From Candidatus Iainarchaeum sp. (GTDB lineage: Archaea; Iainarchaeota; Iainarchaeia; JAADDC01): a stretch of 9,695 nucleotides of DNA. The notes under the pieces are model-generated. The model was not told the DNA's origin, made no database searches, and worked only from the letters and a program-made list of their open reading frames with translations. Where the stretch lies: NCBI GenBank assembly GCA_013154145.1, contig JAADDC010000043.1:1-9695 (forward strand), in the 5' to 3' direction. This document shows, piece after piece, positions 6,811 through 9,695 of this stretch; positions within the stretch are counted from its first letter, which is position 1; the number at the start of each line of letters is the position of its first letter. A program made the translations under genes and the position numbers.

Positions 6811-8009
6811 TAGGTGAGGAGCTTGGCGAAGAGACCCGCCAGCCTCGGATGCTTCACCAGCTTCTTGGCCAGCACCTTCAGGGCCTCCATGTGGCCCTCG
6901 GAGATGGCCAGCACGTCCTCGGGCGTCAGTATGTCCACCAGGAAGTTGAAGTCGTCGTCCGTGAGCTTCTCGAACATCTGGCGGATCTTGACGAGGCGCT
7001 GTAGCTGGTTGCCACGCCTCTCCCACCAGAGCTTGTTGTAGAGGGAGAGGGTGTTGTTGGAGAAGTCGTTCTTCTCGTGGGCGATGGCGGCCACCTCGGC
7101 GGCGATGGCGCCGGCCTCCATGGCCAGGAACATGCCGCCGCCGTGGAGGGGGTGCACCTGGTGGGCGGCGTCACCTATGACGATCAGGCCGTCGGTGGTC
7201 ATCTCCTTCAGCAGCCCTCCGACGGGGATGCCCCCTCCACGGACCTCTATGATGGAGGCGTCCTCGAAGCCGTACTCGTCTTTATGCTCCTCTATCCACT
7301 TGTCCAGGTACCACTTGGCCGTCTTCTCGTCGCGGGCGTCGATGCCAATGCCCACGTTGGCGGCGTCCTTGTCCGTGGGGAAGATCCAGACGTAGCCGCG
7401 GGGGGCTATCTCGTTGCCGAAGAAGAGGTGGATGTTCTCGTGGTCGATGTCTATGCCCGCCATCTGGTATTCGAAGCCCGAGTCGGCGTGGTAAGCCTGC
7501 TGGAAGGTCTTGAGACCGGCCTTCCTGGCGATCTTGGACTCGAAGCCGTCGGCGGCCACCACGATGTTGGCCCTGAACTCCCTCTCCTCGCCGATGAACT
7601 TGGCCTTAACACCAGATACCTTCCCGTCTTCCTTGATGACGTCAAAGACCTCGTGGAAGGCAAGGACGGTGGCGCCGGCCCGGGTGGCCATCTTGGCCAG
7701 CTCCTTCTCGAAGATCTTCCTCTCGATGACGAAGCCCTCGCCGGGGATCTGGATGTACTTGCCGTTGGGGGCGTAGACCTTGGCCCCCGTCACCTCCCAG
7801 CCCTTCCAGCGGGGATCCGGCTCTATGCCCAGCTCCAGGAGCTGGTCCTTGCCGAAGCCCTCGGCACATTGGACGGGCGTTCCGATTTCCTTCTTTCTTT
7901 CAAGAACGAGGACCTTGAGACCCCTTTCGGCGGCGTTCTTGGCGAACCAGAGGCCGCCGGGTCCTCCACCGACAACGACCACGTCCCATTCACGCCTCAA
8001 GGCTAACAC
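6810..8009 (-). CDS. Geranylgeranyl reductase family flavoprotein, archaeal lipid saturase (399 aa)
   Basis: FAD enzyme that reduces the double bonds of geranylgeranyl chains, probably of digeranylgeranylglycerophospholipid, to give saturated archaeal membrane lipids. The Rossmann motif VVVVGGGPGG (10-19) binds FAD. C48 in PVQCAEGF matches the conserved active-site cysteine region of the family. ADG (153-155), GYVWIFP (205-211, the family's YxWxFP) and GDAAHQVHPLHGGG (279-292) are all present. The length is normal. It is encoded after a ferredoxin with a 20-base overlap. In Methanosarcina acetivorans a ferredoxin encoded next to this enzyme is needed for full reduction, so the pairing supports the role. 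GTG 8009 is the start used here, with GGGAG 4 bases upstream; TTG at 8000 is an alternative with a better-spaced purine run and would remove only three residues. Acting on free geranylgeranyl diphosphate is also possible. Confidence 0.92.
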   Translation of the reverse strand: MLALRREWDVVVVGGGPGGLWFAKNAAERGLKVLVLERKKEIGTPVQCAEGFGKDQLLELGIEPDPRWKGWEVTGAKVYAPNGKYIQIPGEGFVIERKIFEKELAKMATRAGATVLAFHEVFDVIKEDGKVSGVKAKFIGEEREFRANIVVAADGFESKIARKAGLKTFQQAYHADSGFEYQMAGIDIDHENIHLFFGNEIAPRGYVWIFPTDKDAANVGIGIDARDEKTAKWYLDKWIEEHKDEYGFEDASIIEVRGGGIPVGGLLKEMTTDGLIVIGDAAHQVHPLHGGGMFLAMEAGAIAAEVAAIAHEKNDFSNNTLSLYNKLWWERRGNQLQRLVKIRQMFEKLTDDDFNFLVDILTPEDVLAISEGHMEALKVLAKKLVKHPRLAGLFAKLLT

Positions 8010-8223
8010 CCCTCTCCCGGGCTATTTCCTCCAGCTGGGGCCTGATGGCAAGGGCGGCCACGGGACAGCCCTTAACGCAGAGTCCGCAGAGGGTGCACTT
8101 GTCGTGGTCAATCTTGATCATCCCGTCCTCGAGGGTCAGGGCGTCAAAGGGACAAATACCAACGCAGAGACCGCACCTGATGCAGCGATCGCCGTACCAG
8201 TGTAGCCGCCTGCCGTCTTCCAT
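7990..8223 (-). CDS. 2[4Fe-4S] ferredoxin, presumed electron donor to geranylgeranyl reductase (77 aa)
   Basis: Two complete cluster motifs are present: C14-IRC-GLC-VGIC24-P and C43-TLC-GLC-VKGC53-P. Each donates three cysteines to one cluster and the fourth to the other, the classic 2[4Fe-4S] arrangement. The N-terminus (MEDGRRLHWYGDR) is short and the C-terminal extension of about 20 residues is charged. ATG 8223 lies 27 bases from a TATA-like element. The end overlaps the reductase gene by 20 bases, so the two are almost certainly co-transcribed and translationally coupled. The low-potential electrons needed for lipid saturation are its likely cargo; it could also serve other redox partners. 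Confidence 0.93.
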   Translation of the reverse strand: MEDGRRLHWYGDRCIRCGLCVGICPFDALTLEDGMIKIDHDKCTLCGLCVKGCPVAALAIRPQLEEIARERGVSLEA

Positions 8224-8246
8224 CTATAACACCGTTAAGGGCAAAC

Positions 8247-8254
8247 GTTTTAAC
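8247..8254 (-). promoter_or_regulatory. TATA-like element for the ferredoxin-reductase pair
   Basis: GTTAAAAC on the minus strand is centred about 27 bases before ATG 8223 and includes the TAA stop (8252-8250) of the small secreted-protein gene. It resembles the AATTAAAC element before the ATPase gene. A leaderless transcript beginning at the ATG is predicted. Confidence 0.5.
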
Positions 8255-8573
8255 TGCACACCACCTCTGTACGGAACTGCTCGCCGCCGACGCTGAAGCT
8301 AACCACCACGCTGGGGAGGCGCTCGGAAGTGGAACAGTAGACGTTCCAGCCCGCCGGAACCTTTTCTCTGTAGCATAAACCCTCCACGCTGAGGTCACTC
8401 AGCTCGACACCGGCCTTCACGTGGACGACAGTCCCGTTGAGGAGCGTGCAGTCAATTTCGGGCGGGCTGGAAGGACTCGGCTCTCCCTCGTGGTTGGCGA
8501 AGCCGGGGACGAAGCGGAGAAAGAGGAGAAGGAGGAAGGGGATGAGAAGAAGCAGAAGGCGGCGGTAGCGCAT
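8250..8573 (-). CDS. Small secreted four-cysteine protein, function unknown (107 aa)
   Basis: Residues 1-26 are a strong Sec-type signal: RYRR, then a Leu-rich helix, then a likely cleavage site after GFA (residue 26) before NHEG. A Pro/Ser linker (about 30-39) leads to a compact beta-rich domain with four cysteines (C42, C67, C80, C106), compatible with two disulfides. It could instead remain anchored if the signal is not cleaved. I recognise no family. It lies 15 bases after the decarboxylase gene but has its own near-perfect TATA box, so it is probably a separate unit. Like the 113-residue protein at 2795-3136 it is small, exported and Cys-rich, but the two sequences do not look related. 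Codon use matches its neighbours, and the protein-like domain pattern makes it a credible gene. Confidence 0.75.
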   Translation of the reverse strand: MRYRRLLLLLIPFLLLLFLRFVPGFANHEGEPSPSSPPEIDCTLLNGTVVHVKAGVELSDLSVEGLCYREKVPAGWNVYCSTSERLPSVVVSFSVGGEQFRTEVVCS

Positions 8574-8588
8574 GGAAGCATAGGAGCT

Positions 8589-8978
8589 CTATTCCTTATA
8601 AAGGATGTCCATGCTGGGGCGGTCACTGACCTCCCTGACCAGGTACTGGATCTTCGCCTCCTTGGGCTTGAAGAAGTCGAGAACGTCCTTCTCGATGACC
8701 TTGACGCTCACGTCGGAGCAGGTGTAGATGTCGGCGCTGACGTAGCCGAGTTCCGGCCACGTGTGGAAGGCGATGTGGCTCTGGAGTAGCGTGGCGACGT
8801 AGATAACGCCTTGGGGCTCGAAGGTGTGGAAAACTTCGCCCACGATGTCGGAATTTAATTTTCGGGCCAGTCTGCGGCTTAGATCGATTATTGCCTCGAG
8901 ATCGTTGGCCTTCTCTGGAGAAACGCCGTAGAGGTCGAAGATCACGTGGTTTGGATAGGCAAAGTTGTAGTGGACCAT
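8589..8978 (-). CDS. speD: Pyruvoyl-dependent S-adenosylmethionine decarboxylase family proenzyme (129 aa)
   Basis: Member of the short prokaryotic AdoMetDC family, whose proenzyme cuts itself to make a pyruvoyl group and then decarboxylates S-adenosylmethionine for polyamine synthesis. Some archaeal members decarboxylate arginine instead. S67 (pyruvoyl precursor), H72 and C87 reproduce the spacing of Ser63, His68 and Cys83 of the Thermotoga enzyme. The context HIAFHTWPELGY, DLYG and HTFEPQGV is typical, and the length is normal. The residue before the cleavage serine is Gln (Q66) where Glu is the rule; the codon reads CAG. ATG 8978 is supported by a TATA element 25 bases upstream. AdoMet versus arginine specificity cannot be decided from what I see. 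Three copies of TATACATAAC lie 95-140 bases upstream and could regulate it. Confidence 0.93.
   Translation of the reverse strand: MVHYNFAYPNHVIFDLYGVSPEKANDLEAIIDLSRRLARKLNSDIVGEVFHTFEPQGVIYVATLLQSHIAFHTWPELGYVSADIYTCSDVSVKVIEKDVLDFFKPKEAKIQYLVREVSDRPSMDILYKE
8595..8602 (-). promoter_or_regulatory. TATA box for the small secreted-protein gene
   Basis: The minus strand reads CTTTATAAGG across this point, centred 25-26 bases before ATG 8573: the best TATA match in the window. It lies inside the last codons of the decarboxylase gene. It predicts a leaderless mRNA, and no ribosome-binding site precedes the ATG. Confidence 0.7.
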
Positions 8979-8997
8979 GTTACAGTCTTTGGAACAA

Positions 8998-9008
8998 AAA
9001 ATATTTTA
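8998..9008 (-). promoter_or_regulatory. TATA box for the decarboxylase gene
   Basis: AAAATATTTT-type sequence on the minus strand, centred about 25 bases before ATG 8978, the right place for a leaderless transcript. The bases between it and the ATG contain no ribosome-binding site. Confidence 0.6.
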
Positions 9009-9072
9009 GGAATTGCTGGAGCGCTGCCGGCCAAGCACAGACACGACGCAACAAAGGGCTCCCCGGTCGTTT

Positions 9073-9118
9073 TATACATAACCCAAGACAATATACATAA
9101 CACATTTTTATACATAAC
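9073..9118. repeat. Three tandem copies of TATACATAAC (putative operators)
   Basis: Exact 10-base copies at 9073-9082, 9092-9101 and 9109-9118, all in the same orientation, with start-to-start distances of 19 and 17 bases. In copies 1 and 3 the core TTATACATAA has dyad symmetry (TTAT, two bases, ATAA), as expected for a dimeric regulator; copy 2 has one changed base in the left half. They lie 95-140 bases upstream of the decarboxylase start and outside its TATA box, a position better suited to an activator or to a separate promoter. A fourth copy is at 9303-9312. Confidence 0.7.
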
Positions 9119-9159
9119 AAAGAAGCAACTGGATAACGGTAGATTGAACGGGGTTTCGG

Positions 9160-9180
9160 GGTGTGTTCTTGGGACACGCC
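9160..9180. other. Short GC-rich hairpin
   Basis: GGTGTGT (9160-9166) can pair with ACACGCC (9174-9180), with one G-U pair, around a 7-base loop. A 7-base-pair stem in GC-rich DNA can occur by chance. It has no T-run after it on the plus strand, so it is not a classical terminator. It lies between the tandem repeats and the isolated TATA-like element at 9197-9206 and could be part of a small RNA. Confidence 0.25.
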
Positions 9181-9196
9181 GAGGAAATGACAAAGA

Positions 9197-9206
9197 TTTT
9201 TATAAA
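9197..9206. promoter_or_regulatory. Isolated TATA-like element TTTTTATAAA
   Basis: Good archaeal TATA match not positioned before any called gene. Read rightward it would start transcription near 9228; read leftward, near 9178, at the hairpin and upstream of the tandem repeats. It may drive a small RNA or an alternative long-leader decarboxylase transcript, or be chance in AT-rich DNA. Confidence 0.3.
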
Positions 9207-9253
9207 CGCACGCATGTTGTTGGGTATATTGCTGTTTGACTGTGATCGATGCG

Positions 9254-9312
9254 TTTATTTAACCAATAAAATAAATTTAAATAACTCAAAATCATTTTAA
9301 TTTATACATAAC
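9254..9312. other. Very AT-rich tract with the fourth TATACATAAC copy
   Basis: About 59 bases with only about seven G or C, against strongly GC-rich flanking genes. It contains the palindrome ATTTAAAT (9275-9282) and ends with the repeat copy at 9303-9312. It lies just downstream of the winged-helix gene's stop, where on the minus strand its T-rich runs could terminate transcription. It could also be an easily melted or regulator-bound element. Confidence 0.5.
9303..9312. repeat. Fourth copy of TATACATAAC
   Basis: Exact match and same orientation as the three tandem copies, 194 bases to the right of copy 3 (start to start). It is preceded by T, so the 10-base dyad TTATACATAA is intact. The distance would suit DNA looping between bound regulators, but this is inference. 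Confidence 0.65.
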
Positions 9313-9345
9313 GACAAGCCCCTCTGGAGAACAGCCCAACTGTGC

Positions 9346-9695
9346 TCAACCCTTGCTTTGGAGGGCCTCCTCCAGCCGCCGGGCATGTTCCTCTATCTTG
9401 CTCCAGACCTTGCGGACGTCTGCGAAGACCTCGTCCAGGACGAGGCTGAGGCTCGGAGCCCTTAGGCCGTAGGTGGAACCCCTCTTCTTGGTGATGAGAC
9501 CCGCCTCCAGGAAGCGGTTGAGGTAAGTGACGTAGAACTGGGACTGGCTCACCCTGTGCCCCTTCAGCTCCAGGTATCTCAGGATGTCCCTGGCCTTCAT
9601 GGCGCCGTTCTTCACGGGGAACTGCTCCCCCTTCTCTTCCACTATTCCCTCCCTGACGCCCGCTATCCGGGAGAAGAGCAGGAGGAGCTCGATGA
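9346..9695 (-). CDS. Winged-helix-like DNA-binding protein, 5' end beyond window
   Basis: Stop TGA at 9348-9346. The reading frame is open all the way to the right edge (115 residues visible). A GTG at 9642 could serve as a start, but upstream codons (IELLLLFSRIAGVREGI) have the same GC-rich third positions and protein-like character, so the gene very probably begins outside the window. MKARDILRYLELKGHRVSQS followed by FYVTYLNRFLEAGLITKKRG reads as a helix-turn-helix with wing: a conditional two-helix unit, a recognition helix and a basic beta turn (KKRGSTYGLR). The C-terminal 35 residues (VFADVRKVWSKIEEHARRLEEAL) look like a dimerising coiled coil. It is probably a transcription regulator, or a structural part of a larger protein. 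Its closeness to the TATACATAAC copies makes it a candidate binder. The exact family is not recognised. Confidence 0.72.
   Translation of the reverse strand, partial: IELLLLFSRIAGVREGIVEEKGEQFPVKNGAMKARDILRYLELKGHRVSQSQFYVTYLNRFLEAGLITKKRGSTYGLRAPSLSLVLDEVFADVRKVWSKIEEHARRLEEALQSKG

Larger units (their letters stand above)
8979..9345. other. Long intergenic region without a convincing gene
   Basis: 367 bases between the decarboxylase start and the winged-helix gene's stop. From the left it contains the decarboxylase TATA box, a GC-rich part (about 9010-9070), three tandem copies of TATACATAAC (9073-9118), a GC-rich hairpin (9160-9180), an isolated TATA-like element TTTTTATAAA (9197-9206), a very AT-rich tract (9254-9312) and a fourth repeat copy (9303-9312). 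The open frames crossing it on both strands lack start signals, have atypical codons and are interrupted by the repeats, so I do not call a gene. No tRNA, CRISPR or C/D-box pattern was seen. It is most likely a regulatory region, possibly with a small RNA. Confidence 0.6.

Noticed and set aside
6303..7004. 233-codon open frame on the plus strand
   Set aside because: It crosses two well-supported minus-strand genes and their intergenic promoter, with no independent support.
7077..8006. 309-codon open frame on the plus strand
   Set aside because: It is antisense to the geranylgeranyl reductase and ferredoxin genes, whose motifs are complete. Long antisense frames are common in GC-rich DNA, and its Val/Gly/Asp-rich translation matches no family.
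8942..9239. Overlapping frames of 83 (minus) and 97 (plus) codons across the intergenic region
   Set aside because: They run over the decarboxylase start and its TATA box. Recurrent VMYK or LYIT words come only from the DNA repeats, and codon use is unlike the real genes.
9214..9300. 28-codon plus-strand frame starting MLLGILLFDCD
   Set aside because: It has a hydrophobic start, but the TATA-like element is only about 12 bases upstream, there is no ribosome-binding site, and most of it is just the AT-rich tract translated.
9073..9312. CRISPR array
   Set aside because: Repeats are only 10 bases, with 7-9-base gaps between the tandem copies and one distant copy; far too short for CRISPR.
9009..9345. 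Replication origin
   Set aside because: Repeats plus an AT-rich tract are suggestive, but I see no origin-recognition-box consensus, and neither neighbour is a Cdc6/Orc1 gene. Contig GC-skew would decide.
8979..9345. tRNA or C/D-box RNA
   Set aside because: No T-loop consensus, cloverleaf pairing or C and D box pair was found on either strand.

Overview
The window comes from an archaeon, probably a thermophile, with GC-rich coding DNA. The signs are a TYW1-type wyosine enzyme without a flavodoxin domain in its visible part, an archaeal lipid saturase (geranylgeranyl reductase) paired with a ferredoxin, several membrane proteins with archaellin/pilin-like N-termini, and a TATA-like element 23-27 bases before almost every transcription-unit start, as expected for leaderless archaeal mRNAs. 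GTG starts are frequent. I cannot assign a phylum. DUF2341/LamG surface proteins and the small Cys-rich protein recall uncultured lineages of the Aenigmarchaeota or Hadarchaeota kind, but that is only an impression.

Layout, left to right. At 1-332 (-) is the N-terminal third of tRNA 4-demethylwyosine synthase, cut by the window edge. It diverges across 35 bases from a P2-type, Ca2+-pump-like ATPase (368-2770, +). A small membrane-anchored six-Cys protein follows (2795-3136, +) and meets the next block tail to tail with a 7-base overlap. The block 6779-3130 (-) holds four pilin/archaellin-like membrane proteins, and two of them carry a large extracellular DUF2341 + LamG/concanavalin-like part. 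Next come geranylgeranyl reductase and its presumed 2[4Fe-4S] ferredoxin (8223-6810, -), a small secreted four-Cys protein (8573-8250, -), an S-adenosylmethionine decarboxylase-family pyruvoyl enzyme (8978-8589, -), about 370 bases without a convincing gene, and a winged-helix-like protein running off the right edge (-).

Most notable: (1) the four pilin-like proteins form two long/short pairs, each sharing a membrane-proximal module, with the long member adding DUF2341 + LamG. This looks like a surface fibre or adhesin set without its own assembly ATPase in view. (2) The 8979-9345 gap contains four exact copies of TATACATAAC, three in tandem upstream of the decarboxylase gene, plus a very AT-rich tract of about 60 bases; it looks like a regulatory region. 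(3) The decarboxylase has Gln-Ser where the family normally has Glu-Ser at the self-cleavage site. (4) Promoters are repeatedly embedded in the 3' end of the preceding gene, making nearly every gene or pair its own leaderless unit, while operon-internal genes overlap and have purine-rich ribosome-binding sites.
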